Origin: Variovorax sp. J2L1-78
Lineage (GTDB): Bacteria; Pseudomonadota; Gammaproteobacteria; Burkholderiales; Burkholderiaceae_C
Reading direction: 5' to 3'
NCBI RefSeq assembly: GCF_030317205.1
Contig: NZ_JASZYB010000003.1
Location: forward strand, 558,001-622,000
DNA length: 64,000 nt
Below are positions 15,505 through 23,697 of this stretch, piece after piece; position 1 is the first letter of the stretch; the number at the start of each line of letters is the position of its first letter. Under the pieces are notes generated by a model that worked only from the letters and a program-made list of their open reading frames with translations, made no database searches and was not told the origin of the DNA. The position numbers and the translations under genes are program-made.

Positions 15505-16563
15505 TCACGAAACTGTCACACCGACTTTTTGGCCGGCCTGCACGATTTCGGCCCAGGTCGCGTCATCAATTTGAATGCCGTCGCGCTCACGGGCGGCGCG
15601 GGCCCGTCGCTCGGGTTCGCCGGCGATCTGCACGGCGTCGAAACCGGCGCCCGGCGGGCTCTGGCGCAACCAGTCGACGAAAGCGTTCGCTTCCGCGTCG
15701 AAGCTGGCTTGCGTCCCCAGCCTGGCGGGGTCGATCAGCACCGTCAGCATGCCGTTGAAGACCGAACGCGCCGTGTCGGCCGGCCGGTGCCAGGTGCCGC
15801 CGCCGGTGAGGGCGCCGCCGAGCAGTTCGCAGGCCACCGCCATGCCGTAGCCCTTGTGCTCGCCGAAGGTCATGAGCGCGCCGAACAGGCCGTTCGGTTG
15901 CGGCACCACGACCACGCCGGGGTCGTCGGTGGGGCGCCCCGCTTCGTCGATCAGGTAGCCGGGCGGCACGCGCTCGCCCTTGTTGTGCGCCACGCGCATC
16001 TTGCCCTGGGCCACGCGGCTGGTGGCGAAGTCCAGCACGAAGGGCGCCGCGCCTGCCAGTGGCACGCCGATGCAGCAGGGGTTGGTGCCAAAGCGCCCGT
16101 CGCCGCCGCCCCACGGCGCGACCACCGGCCGCGACAGCACGTTGACGAAATGCATCGCCACCAGGCCCTGCGCCGTCGCCATCTCGGCGAAATGGCCGAT
16201 GCGGCCGAGGTGGTGCGCATGCGCCAGCGTGAAGATGCAGCAGCCGTGCTGCTTCGCCCGCGCGATGCCCATCTCCATCGCCTCGACGCCGACAATCTGC
16301 CCGTAGCCGCCCTGGCCGTCGAGCGACAGCAGCGTGCCGATGTCCACCTGCACCTTGACGCCGGTGTTCGGCCGGAGGCCGCCCTCGGCCACGGCGTCGA
16401 CATAGCGCGGCACCATGCCCACGCCATGCGAGTCGTGGCCGCTCAGGTTGGCCAGCACGAGGTTGGCGGCGACCTGCTCGGCCTCGGCGGTGGAACTGCC
16501 TGCCGCGGCGAGGACGCGGGCGACTTGGGTGCGCAGCTGCGCGGCTTGGATTTGAAGGGCCAT
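15505..16563 (-). CDS. Ldh-family NAD(P)-dependent oxidoreductase (malate/L-lactate dehydrogenase type)
   Basis: Member of the LDH2/MDH2 family, unrelated in fold to classical lactate dehydrogenase. Such enzymes interconvert 2-hydroxy and 2-keto acids or related substrates. The 352 residues include NLSGHDSHGVGMVPRY with the catalytic histidine, GGDGRFGTNP, and VPPGYLID. The ATG at 16563 gives the usual N-terminus. It lies 13 bp after the UxaA-type gene and ends the leftward operon. If the rightward hydrolase releases lactate or another hydroxy acid, this enzyme could oxidise it; that link is inferred only from context. Confidence 0.88.
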   Translation of the reverse strand: MALQIQAAQLRTQVARVLAAAGSSTAEAEQVAANLVLANLSGHDSHGVGMVPRYVDAVAEGGLRPNTGVKVQVDIGTLLSLDGQGGYGQIVGVEAMEMGIARAKQHGCCIFTLAHAHHLGRIGHFAEMATAQGLVAMHFVNVLSRPVVAPWGGGDGRFGTNPCCIGVPLAGAAPFVLDFATSRVAQGKMRVAHNKGERVPPGYLIDEAGRPTDDPGVVVVPQPNGLFGALMTFGEHKGYGMAVACELLGGALTGGGTWHRPADTARSVFNGMLTVLIDPARLGTQASFDAEANAFVDWLRQSPPGAGFDAVQIAGEPERRARAARERDGIQIDDATWAEIVQAGQKVGVTVS

Positions 16564-16576
16564 AGGTGTTGGATGA

Positions 16577-18103
16577 TCACATGACCGCGCCGACTTGCCA
16601 CGGCACGAATTCGTTCTGGCCGTAGCCGTGTTGTTCGCTCTTGGACGGCGTTCCCGATGCGGTGGCCAGCACCCGCTCGAAGATGCGCTGCCCCATCTCC
16701 TGGATCGACACCGTGCCGTCGACGATCTCGCCGCAGTTGATGTCCATGTCCTCCTCCTGCCGCTGCCACAGCGCCGAGTTGGTCGCGAGCTTGAGCGACG
16801 GCGACGGCGCGCAGCCGTAGGCCGAGCCGCGGCCGGTGGTGAAGCAGATGACGTTGGCGCCGCCGGCCACCTGGCCCGTGGCGCTGACCGGGTCGTAGCC
16901 CGGCGTGTCCATGTAGACGAAGCCATGCGCCGTGACCGGTTCCGCGTACTCGTACACCGCCTCGAGGTTGCTGGTGCCGCCCTTGGCCACCGCGCCCAGT
17001 GACTTCTCGAGGATGGTCGTCAGACCGCCCGCCTTGTTGCCCGGCGACGGGTTGTTGTTCATCTCGCCTTCGTTGATCTCGGTGTAGTGCTCCCACCAGC
17101 GGATGCGCTCGACCAGCTTCTCGCCGACCTCGCGCCGCACCGCACGACGCGTGAGCAGATGCTCGGCGCCATAGACCTCCGGTGTCTCGCTCAGGATGGC
17201 CGTGCCGCCGTGCGCGACCAGCAGGTCGACCGCCGCGCCCAGTGCCGGGTTGGCGCTGATGCCCGAATAGCCGTCCGAACCGCCGCACTGCAGGCCGATG
17301 GTGATGTGCGCGGCACTGCAGGGTTCGCGCTTGACCGCGTTGGCGCGCGGCAGCATGCCGTTGATGAGCGCCACGCCTTTCTCGACCGTCTTGTGCGTGC
17401 CGCCCGTGTCCTGGATGTTGAAGGTCTGGAAGTTCTCGCCCTCGGCCAGGTGACCGGTCGTGAGCCAGGCATTGATCTGGTTGGCCTCGCAGCCCAGGCC
17501 GACCACCAGCACCGCCGCGAAGTTCGGGTGCGTGGCGTAGCCGGTCAGCGTGCGTTCCAGGATCTGCATGCCCATGCCCTGCGTGTCCATGCCGCAGCCG
17601 GTGCCATGCGTGAGCGCGACCACGCCGTCGACGTTCGGGTAGTCGGCCAGCGCGGCCGGGTTGGTCCGGCGCGAGAAATGGTCGGCGATGGCGCGCGCCG
17701 CGGTGGCCGAGCAGTTCACGCTGGTCAGCACGCCGATGTAGTTGCGCGTGGCCACGCGGCCGTCGGCGCGCCGGATGCCCATGAAGGTGGCTTCGCGCTT
17801 GGCTGGCGTGGGCTTGACGTCGGCGCCGAAAGCGTAGTCGCGCTCGAAGTGGCCCTTGTCGGGGCCCATGTCGAGGTTCTGCGTATGGACGTGCTCACCG
17901 GGCGCGATCGGCCGGCTGGCGAAGCCGATGATCTGGTTGTAGCGGCGCACCGGCTCGCCCGGCGCGATGGCGCGCATGGCGACCTTGTGACCGGCCGGGA
18001 TCAGGCCGCGCACGGCCACGCCTTCGACCGTGGTGCCGCCCACCAGCTGGGCGCGCGCAATTACCACGTCGTCGGCGGGATGGAGGCGAATGAAGGGAGT
18101 CAT
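16577..18103 (-). CDS. UxaA-family sugar-acid dehydratase (altronate dehydratase type)
   Basis: Dehydrates an aldonate to a 2-keto-3-deoxy acid. The full-length 508-residue form has an N-terminal SAF domain (about 1-90, DDVVIARAQLVGGTTVEGV) and the larger UxaA domain with HGTGCGMDTQG, GLGCEANQI and LQCGGSDGYSGISANPALG. The cysteines in the latter motifs are conserved in the family. The substrate could be altronate, galactarate or another aldonate; the neighbouring SDR and hydrolase genes favour a non-phosphorylated route. The start at 18103 lies just downstream of the TRAP large permease, 20 bp away, in the same operon. Confidence 0.88.
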   Translation of the reverse strand: MTPFIRLHPADDVVIARAQLVGGTTVEGVAVRGLIPAGHKVAMRAIAPGEPVRRYNQIIGFASRPIAPGEHVHTQNLDMGPDKGHFERDYAFGADVKPTPAKREATFMGIRRADGRVATRNYIGVLTSVNCSATAARAIADHFSRRTNPAALADYPNVDGVVALTHGTGCGMDTQGMGMQILERTLTGYATHPNFAAVLVVGLGCEANQINAWLTTGHLAEGENFQTFNIQDTGGTHKTVEKGVALINGMLPRANAVKREPCSAAHITIGLQCGGSDGYSGISANPALGAAVDLLVAHGGTAILSETPEVYGAEHLLTRRAVRREVGEKLVERIRWWEHYTEINEGEMNNNPSPGNKAGGLTTILEKSLGAVAKGGTSNLEAVYEYAEPVTAHGFVYMDTPGYDPVSATGQVAGGANVICFTTGRGSAYGCAPSPSLKLATNSALWQRQEEDMDINCGEIVDGTVSIQEMGQRIFERVLATASGTPSKSEQHGYGQNEFVPWQVGAVM

Positions 18104-18123
18104 CGTGGTTCTCTTTGTCGGGG

Positions 18124-19518
18124 CTAGAAGAACATTTTCGGCAACCACAGTACCAACGACGGCACATAGGTGATCACCGCCAGCGCCACCAGCAGCGGCA
18201 CCAGCCACGGCAGGATCGCGATGGTGGTGCGCTCGAAGCTCAGGCCCGCCACGCGCGCCAGCACGAACAGCACCATGCCCATGGGGGGATGCAGCAGGCC
18301 GATCATCAGGTTCAGCACCATCACCAGGCCGAAGTGGATCGGGTCCACGCCCAGCTGCGTGGCAATGGGCAGCAGGATCGGCACGAGGATGGTGATGGCA
18401 GCCGTCGGCTCCAGGAAGCAGCCGACGAAGAGCATCAGCAGGTTGGCCAGCAGCAGGAAGACCCAGGCCTCCTTGGTGAAGCCGAGCACCCAGGCGGCGA
18501 TGTCGGTGGTCACGCCGGTGGCGGTCAACATCCAGCCGAAGATGGACGCGGCGGCCACGATGAAGAGCACGGTCGACGTGGTCTCGATGGTGTCGAGGCA
18601 GACCTTGACGAACATCTTCCACGACAGGGTCTTGTACCAGGCGAAGCCGAGGATCAACGCCCACACGCAGGCCGCGATGGCGCCTTCGGTCGGCGTGAAC
18701 AGCCCGGTGGTCATGCCGCCGATGAGCAGCACCGGCGTCATGATGGGCAGCAGCGCCTCGAACTTGAAGATCTTGTCCAGCACGAAGAGCGAGGCGAGCC
18801 CCGCGAACACCGTCAGCTGCGGCGGCGTGCCCAGCTTGTCGACCAGCACCCAGATCAACAGCGGCCAGCCGATGACGACCGCCAGCTCGGTCAGCGCCTT
18901 GAACAGGCGCGTGCTCGAGAACTTGACGTCGGCGCCCCACTTGTTCTTGTGCGCGAAGTAGGCGACCGTGATCATCATCAGGATCGCCAGCATCGCGCCC
19001 GGCAGGATGCCCGCGAGGAACAGCGCGCCCACCGACACGTTGGCCATCATTCCGTAGATCACGAAGGGCAGGCTCGGGGGAATGATCGGCCCCAGCGTGG
19101 CCGACGCGGCCGTCACGCCCACGGCGAATTCGGTCGAGTAGCCGTGCTCCTTCATGGCCTTGATCTCGATGGTGCCCAGGCCCGCGGCATCGGCGATGGC
19201 GGTGCCGCTCATGCCCGCGAAGATCACCGAGCCCAGCACGTTGACGTGCCCGAGGCCGCCCTTGAGCCAGCCCACCAGTGCGAGCGCGAAGTTGTAGATG
19301 CGCGTGGTGATGCCGGCGTTGTTCATCAGGTTGCCGGCCAGGATGAAGAAGGGCACGGCCAGCAGCGGGAAGCTGTCGATGCCGCTCACCATCCGGTGGA
19401 TCACCACGAAGGGCGGCAGCGAGCCGCTCATGAGGATGTAGACCAGCGACGCGCCGGCCATGGCCACGGCGACGGGAATGCCGCCGGCCATGAAGATCAG
19501 GAAGAATATTTTCAGCAT
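18124..19518 (-). CDS. TRAP transporter large permease (DctM type)
   Basis: Sodium-coupled translocation subunit of a TRAP importer. The 464 residues are mostly hydrophobic with DctM landmarks such as PFFILAGNLM, GMSGTAIADAAGLG and GLFTPTEGAIAACVWALI. It is about 35 residues longer than usual; an additional hydrophobic stretch (LFKALTELAVVIGWPLLIW and what follows) sits in the middle of the protein. The small permease gene precedes it by 24 bp. Together with the solute-binding gene it should import an organic acid, here most likely a sugar acid given the linked enzymes. Confidence 0.94.
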   Translation of the reverse strand: MLKIFFLIFMAGGIPVAVAMAGASLVYILMSGSLPPFVVIHRMVSGIDSFPLLAVPFFILAGNLMNNAGITTRIYNFALALVGWLKGGLGHVNVLGSVIFAGMSGTAIADAAGLGTIEIKAMKEHGYSTEFAVGVTAASATLGPIIPPSLPFVIYGMMANVSVGALFLAGILPGAMLAILMMITVAYFAHKNKWGADVKFSSTRLFKALTELAVVIGWPLLIWVLVDKLGTPPQLTVFAGLASLFVLDKIFKFEALLPIMTPVLLIGGMTTGLFTPTEGAIAACVWALILGFAWYKTLSWKMFVKVCLDTIETTSTVLFIVAAASIFGWMLTATGVTTDIAAWVLGFTKEAWVFLLLANLLMLFVGCFLEPTAAITILVPILLPIATQLGVDPIHFGLVMVLNLMIGLLHPPMGMVLFVLARVAGLSFERTTIAILPWLVPLLVALAVITYVPSLVLWLPKMFF

Positions 19519-19542
19519 GTCGTGGGCTCGTTCAGGGGGCGG

Positions 19543-20100
19543 TCACCGGTCGTTCAGGGTGGATTCGGGGCGCTCGAGCACGCTGTAGCCGCGGCGCCAG
19601 TGTTTGAGCGCGACCTGGGCCGAGCGAAAGGTCATCGCCACGAAGCCGAACAGGCAGATGCCGTAGACGATGTTCATCGGCGCATCGACGATGGTCATGC
19701 GCGTCTGGTTGCCGATCTTTTCCATCATCTGCCAGGTCATCACCACCGCGGCGGCGAAGAAGGCGGTGCGCAGCACGTCGACCGCCCGCGACACCCATCG
19801 GCCCATCGCGGCCGGCATGTGGCGGTAGAAGAAGTCGACCTGGATCTGGCTGTTCTTGGCCACGCCCACGGCAGCGCCGACGAACACCACGCTCACTAGC
19901 ATGTAGCGCGCGATTTCCTCGGTCCAGGCGGCAGAGTCGTTCAGCACGTAGCGCGTGACGAACTGGTAGAAGACCGTCAGGCCCAGGGCCCAGAAGAGGC
20001 CCAGCGAGATCCAGCCTTCGGCGATGGTGTCGGACAGGTCGACAGCTTCGTCTTCGGCGTGGAAGTGCCCCTCGTCATCAATGATTTTCTGTTCTTGCAT
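19543..20100 (-). CDS. TRAP transporter small permease (DctQ type)
   Basis: Four-helix small membrane subunit of the TRAP importer. In 185 residues there are four hydrophobic segments and the AAWTEEIARYMLVSVVFVG signature typical of DctQ. An acidic N-terminal stretch (about residues 1-28) precedes the first helix. The start at 20100 was chosen because upstream in-frame sequence belongs to the palindromic intergenic element. The element separates this gene from the solute-binding gene by 159 bp. Confidence 0.93.
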   Translation of the reverse strand: MQEQKIIDDEGHFHAEDEAVDLSDTIAEGWISLGLFWALGLTVFYQFVTRYVLNDSAAWTEEIARYMLVSVVFVGAAVGVAKNSQIQVDFFYRHMPAAMGRWVSRAVDVLRTAFFAAAVVMTWQMMEKIGNQTRMTIVDAPMNIVYGICLFGFVAMTFRSAQVALKHWRRGYSVLERPESTLNDR

Positions 20101-20163
20101 CGGGATGTCTCGTGAGTGAGTCGGCCGAAGCTCGAGCGCACGGCTCGAAGGCAACTGGCCGGA

Positions 20164-20233
20164 AACACCGCGGAACCGGCTCGGTTCGGCCGGGCCGCTG
20201 GTGTTGTCCGCGGTAAAGGGCGCAGGCGACACG
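20164..20233. repeat. palindromic intergenic element, family A, copy 1
   Basis: Hairpin with AACACC-GCGG-AA-CCGGC, an 8-nt loop, then GCCGG-G-CCGC-T-GGTGTT (20164-20205). A degenerate second part follows and then GCGACACG at 20226-20233. It lies between the TRAP solute-binding gene and the small permease gene. Two related copies are at 48987 and 53068. Confidence 0.75.
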
Positions 20234-20259
20234 CGCTGCGTCGCAGGCGGCAGGCCGCG

Positions 20260-21267
20260 CTACTTGATGGCGATGATGCGGTCGTAGTCCGCCTGGCGGT
20301 AGCCGTGGTCCGTCGGCTTGGTGTTCTTGAGCACCGCCTCGCGGAAGGCGGCCTTGTCCACCGTGATGATGTTGTTGCCGCGCTTCTTGAACTCTTCGAC
20401 CAGCCGCGCTTCCGACGCGATGATTTCGCGTCCCGTCTTGTCGGCAGCCTCTTCCATCACGGCCGTGAACATCTTCTTCTCGTCGGCGCTGAGCTTGCCC
20501 CAGAGCTGGCCCGACACCACGGTCAGCAGCGAGTCGACGATGTGGCCGGTCAGCGAGATGTTCTTCTGCACCTCGAAGAACTTCTTGGCCTCGATGGTCG
20601 GCAGCGGGTTCTCCTGCGCGTCGACGGTGCCGTTCTGCAGTGCCAGGTAGACCTCGGCGAAGGCGATCGGCGTGGCGTTGGCGCCCAGCGCCTTCGGGAA
20701 GGCCAGGTAGGCCGGCGCGTCGGGCACGCGGATCTTCAGGCCCTTCATGTCCTCGGGCTTGCTCACGGGCTTGGCGGCGCTCGATGTCACGTGGCGCGCG
20801 CCGTAGTAGTTGAGCGCGGTGATGTGGTTGCCGGTCTTGTCGTCGTAGCCCTTGGCGAGTTCCTTGAAGACGTCGCTCTTGGCGTATTTCAGCTGGTGCT
20901 CGGCGTCGCGGAAGATGAAGGGGAAGTAGGAGATCGACAGCGGCGTGTAGCTGCGACCGGCAAAGCTCGCGCCCGTCAGCACGATGTCGACGGTGCCCAG
21001 CGTCATGCCTTGGTTGATGTCGGCTTCCTTGCCCAGGCTCGACGCCGGGAACACCTGGATGTCGTACTTGCCGTTGCTGCGCTTCTTGATCTCTTCGGCG
21101 GCCCACACCGAGTACTTGTGGAAGGGCTCCGAGGTCTCGTAGACGTGGGCCCACTTGAGCTTGGTCTGTGCGTTCGCGATCCCCGTTGCGCCCAAGGTGG
21201 CTGCGGCGATGGCGCTGATCGCCAAGGTCTTCAGGGCAAGTCTTTTGCTCGTGGTCTTGTGGTTCAT
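20260..21267 (-). CDS. TRAP transporter solute-binding protein (DctP type)
   Basis: Periplasmic receptor of the importer. The 335 residues begin with a signal peptide ending near GIANAQTK. The family's ligand region KIRVPDAPAYLAFPKALGANATPIAFAEVYLALQNG follows, shortened here to its landmarks: the arginine that grips the ligand carboxylate (KIRVP) and the TVDAQENPL loop. It lies 49 bp after the GntR-type regulator and before the permeases. The intervening palindromic element may let it be expressed above the membrane subunits. The ligand is predicted to be a sugar acid by context. Confidence 0.94.
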   Translation of the reverse strand: MNHKTTSKRLALKTLAISAIAAATLGATGIANAQTKLKWAHVYETSEPFHKYSVWAAEEIKKRSNGKYDIQVFPASSLGKEADINQGMTLGTVDIVLTGASFAGRSYTPLSISYFPFIFRDAEHQLKYAKSDVFKELAKGYDDKTGNHITALNYYGARHVTSSAAKPVSKPEDMKGLKIRVPDAPAYLAFPKALGANATPIAFAEVYLALQNGTVDAQENPLPTIEAKKFFEVQKNISLTGHIVDSLLTVVSGQLWGKLSADEKKMFTAVMEEAADKTGREIIASEARLVEEFKKRGNNIITVDKAAFREAVLKNTKPTDHGYRQADYDRIIAIK

Positions 21268-21316
21268 CGGTTTGTCTCCGTTGTGGCTGAAGGAAAAAAG
21301 AAAAGGTGCTGGCGTG

Positions 21317-22027
21317 TCAGGCGGTCCTTCTTGCGCGGCGCCAGCTCGCGCTGAATCGTTGGTGGGCCTTGTCCATGTGGTCGTGCATCGCGGCGCGGGC
21401 GGCCGTGGCGTCGCGCGCGGCGATCGCGTCGCGCACGGCTTCGTGCTCGACGATGGCCGCGCGCCACGAGGGCACGGTCTCGAAGTGGCCGCCGAGGCGG
21501 GAGAAGATCGGGCCCTTGCGGGAATCCCAGAAGCCCTGCACGGTCTCGGCCAGCACCGCGTTGTCGCAGGCCTCGACGATGGCCAGGTGAAAGGCGCGGT
21601 CGCCCTCCAGCGGCATGATGTTCTGGTCCGCCAGCTCGCGCATCTGTGCGATGGCCTGTGTCATCGCGTCGACGTGCTTGCGGCGGCCCAGCGTGGCGGC
21701 TAGCGCGGCGGTTTCGCCTTCGACGACGCGCCGCGCGCGGATGAGTTCGAGCGGTCCCCATTCGTGGGCCGCGACCGGCGCAGCCTTGCGGTGCGAGCGG
21801 TCCTGCACGTACACGCCCGAACCGGTGCGCACCTCGACCCAGCCTTCGACCTCGAGCGCGATCAGCGCCTCGCGCACCGAGGGCCGGCTCACGCCGAACT
21901 GGCGCGCGAGGTCGCGCTCGGCCGGCAGGCGCGCACCGGTGTCGAACTCACCCTGCGCGATGAGCGCGCGCAACTGCTCGGCGATCTGCCGGTACAGGCG
22001 TTGCGGTTCGATGGATTGCACGGGCAC
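21317..22027 (-). CDS. GntR/FadR-family transcriptional regulator
   Basis: Probable repressor of the sugar-acid genes. The N-terminal winged helix-turn-helix has LPAERDLARQFGVSRPSVREAL, and the C-terminal half is an all-helical FCD ligand domain with D, H and H residues (DRAFHLAIVEA, EHEAVRDAI) expected to bind a metal and an organic acid. It has 236 residues and a GTG start at 22027. It is the first gene of the leftward operon and divergent from the SDR genes. The inverted repeat at 22050-22085 between them is the likely operator. Confidence 0.92.
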   Translation of the reverse strand: MPVQSIEPQRLYRQIAEQLRALIAQGEFDTGARLPAERDLARQFGVSRPSVREALIALEVEGWVEVRTGSGVYVQDRSHRKAAPVAAHEWGPLELIRARRVVEGETAALAATLGRRKHVDAMTQAIAQMRELADQNIMPLEGDRAFHLAIVEACDNAVLAETVQGFWDSRKGPIFSRLGGHFETVPSWRAAIVEHEAVRDAIAARDATAARAAMHDHMDKAHQRFSASWRRARRTA

Positions 22028-22049
22028 GGGGGAAGAGGGGACTTAAGGG

Positions 22050-22085
22050 TTGTCCTGAATTGGACAAGTGGTCAGGCCAATTCAG
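22050..22085. promoter_or_regulatory. operator candidate in the divergent GntR/SDR region
   Basis: Two symmetric elements overlap. CTGAATTGG (22055-22063) is an exact inverted copy of CCAATTCAG (22077-22085), with centres about 22 bp apart. A smaller palindrome TTGTCC-N6-GGACAA spans 22050-22067. TGGTCAGGCCA (22069-22079) also resembles the TGGT/ACCA half-sites of FadR-family operators. The site lies between the divergent regulator and SDR genes and could control both directions. Confidence 0.6.
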
Positions 22086-22164
22086 AATACGGGCCACGTT
22101 GCGCAGCCACCATCCGGCGAAACCCTCAACGCACGGCGACACCGGCCGACCCACAGGACACCCC

Positions 22165-22899
22165 ATGAGACTTCAAGGAAAGACAGCCCTCATCACCGCG
22201 GCCGGGCAGGGCATCGGCCGCGCCACAGCGCTGGCCATGGCCGCCGAAGGCGCGCAGGTGTGGGCCACCGACGTCAATGCCGCGCTGCTCGACACCTATG
22301 CCGGCACACCCAACATCCAGACCGCGGTGCTCGACGTGCTCGACAAGCAGGCGATCCACGACCTGGTTGCCCGCATGCCGGCCGTGAACGTGCTGTTCAA
22401 CTGCGCCGGCGTCGTGCACAACGGGCCGATCCTGAGCGCGACCGACGACGACCTCGACTTCGCCTTCCGCCTGAACGTGCGGGCGCAGTTCTGGGCCATC
22501 CAGGCCGTGCTGCCGCGCATGCTGGCATCGGGCGGCGGCAGCATCATCAACATGGCGAGCGTGTGCTCGAGCATCAAGGGCCTGCCCAACCGCAATGTCT
22601 ACGGCACCACCAAGGCGGCCGTGCTGGGGCTGACCAAGAGCGTGGCGGCCGACTACGTGACGCAGGGTGTGCGCTGCAACGCCGTGTGTCCGGGCACGGT
22701 CGACACACCGTCGCTCGGCGAGCGCATCAACGCCAACCCGGACCCCGTCGAGGCGCGCAAGGCCTTCATCGCGCGCCAGCCCATGGGCCGGCTCGCACAG
22801 GCGCACGAGATCGCGCCGGTCGTCGTCTTCCTGGCCAGCGACGAATCGATCTTCGCCACCGGCCAGGCCTTCTCGGTCGATGGCGGGATCACGATATGA
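22165..22899 (+). CDS. SDR dehydrogenase, 2-keto-3-deoxy-L-fuconate 4-dehydrogenase-like
   Basis: NAD-dependent short-chain dehydrogenase, 244 residues. It has TAAGQGIG for the cofactor, Asp36 (ATD) favouring NAD, Ser132, Tyr146 and Lys150. The overall sequence, including VLFNCAGVVHNG, VYGTTKAAVLGLTKSVAAD and CPGTVDTPSL, closely follows the BDH2/DHRS6-like group that contains bacterial 2-keto-3-deoxy-L-fuconate dehydrogenase. It would oxidise a 2-keto-3-deoxy acid to the 2,4-diketo form, the substrate type of the hydrolase two genes downstream. The start at 22165 gives the compact family N-terminus. It overlaps the next SDR gene as ATGA. Confidence 0.85.
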   Translation: MRLQGKTALITAAGQGIGRATALAMAAEGAQVWATDVNAALLDTYAGTPNIQTAVLDVLDKQAIHDLVARMPAVNVLFNCAGVVHNGPILSATDDDLDFAFRLNVRAQFWAIQAVLPRMLASGGGSIINMASVCSSIKGLPNRNVYGTTKAAVLGLTKSVAADYVTQGVRCNAVCPGTVDTPSLGERINANPDPVEARKAFIARQPMGRLAQAHEIAPVVVFLASDESIFATGQAFSVDGGITI

Positions 22900-23651
22900 A
22901 CCAGCTCGACTTCAACGGCCGACATGCGGTGATCACCGGCGGCGCGACCGGGCTCGGCTACGCCATCGCCCAGCGCCTGCTGGCGTCGGGCGGCAGCGTC
23001 ACGCTGTGGGACCGCGACCTCGCCGCGGCCGAAGCGGCGGCGGGCCGCCTTGGCGCGGCCGCGACGGCGGTCGGTGTCGACGTGAGCGATGCCGCGGCCG
23101 TGGCGCAGGCAGTGCAGGCCACGCTGTCGCAGCGCGGCGCCGACGTGGGTATCGATGCATTGGTCAATTGCGCCGGCATCACCGGGCCGAACACCAAGCT
23201 GGCCGACTACCCGGTCGACGCGTGGCAGCAGGTCATGGCCGTCAACGTCAACGGCGTTTTCCACTGCTGCCGCGAATGGACGCCGCACCTGGCGACGCGG
23301 CCGTGGGCGCGCATCGTCAACATCGCGTCGGTGGCCGGCAAGGAAGGCAACCCCAATGCCAGCGCCTACAGCGCCAGCAAGGCGGCGGTCATCGCGCTGA
23401 CCAAGTCGCTTGGCAAGGAGCTCGCCACCGGCCCCGTGCGCGTGAACTGCGTGACGCCGGCCGCGGTGAAGACCGCGATCTTCGACCAGATGACGCCCGA
23501 GCACATCGCCTTCATGCTGTCGAAGATCCCGATGGGGCGCTTCGGCACACCCGAGGAGATCGCGGCGATGGTCGCCTGGCTCTGCACCGAAGACTGCGCC
23601 TTCTCGACCGGCGCGGTGTTCGACCTCTCCGGCGGCCGGGCGACCTACTGA
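22896..23651 (+). CDS. SDR family oxidoreductase
   Basis: Second short-chain dehydrogenase of the operon, 251 residues. TGGATGLG binds the cofactor; Asp39 (WDRD) suggests NAD. The active site is Ser145, Tyr158 and Lys162. It is clearly different from the preceding SDR, so it probably acts on another intermediate, for example as the first sugar or aldonate dehydrogenase, or on a 2-keto-3-deoxy sugar acid of different stereochemistry. Translation is coupled to the preceding gene by the ATGA overlap at 22896-22899. The exact substrate is unknown. Confidence 0.87.
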   Translation: MNQLDFNGRHAVITGGATGLGYAIAQRLLASGGSVTLWDRDLAAAEAAAGRLGAAATAVGVDVSDAAAVAQAVQATLSQRGADVGIDALVNCAGITGPNTKLADYPVDAWQQVMAVNVNGVFHCCREWTPHLATRPWARIVNIASVAGKEGNPNASAYSASKAAVIALTKSLGKELATGPVRVNCVTPAAVKTAIFDQMTPEHIAFMLSKIPMGRFGTPEEIAAMVAWLCTEDCAFSTGAVFDLSGGRATY

Positions 23652-23697
23652 CGCCCGACCCGCGAGAATCCCCCGTTCAATCGAAAGGAAGCTACCC

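Noticed and set aside
13053..15758. Very long open frame overlapping the EamA and catalase genes, with similar long frames elsewhere (for example antisense to 27737-30136).
   Set aside because: High GC makes long stop-free antisense frames common. The composition is Arg/Ala/Gly/His-rich without family motifs, and a well-supported gene occupies the other frame in each case.
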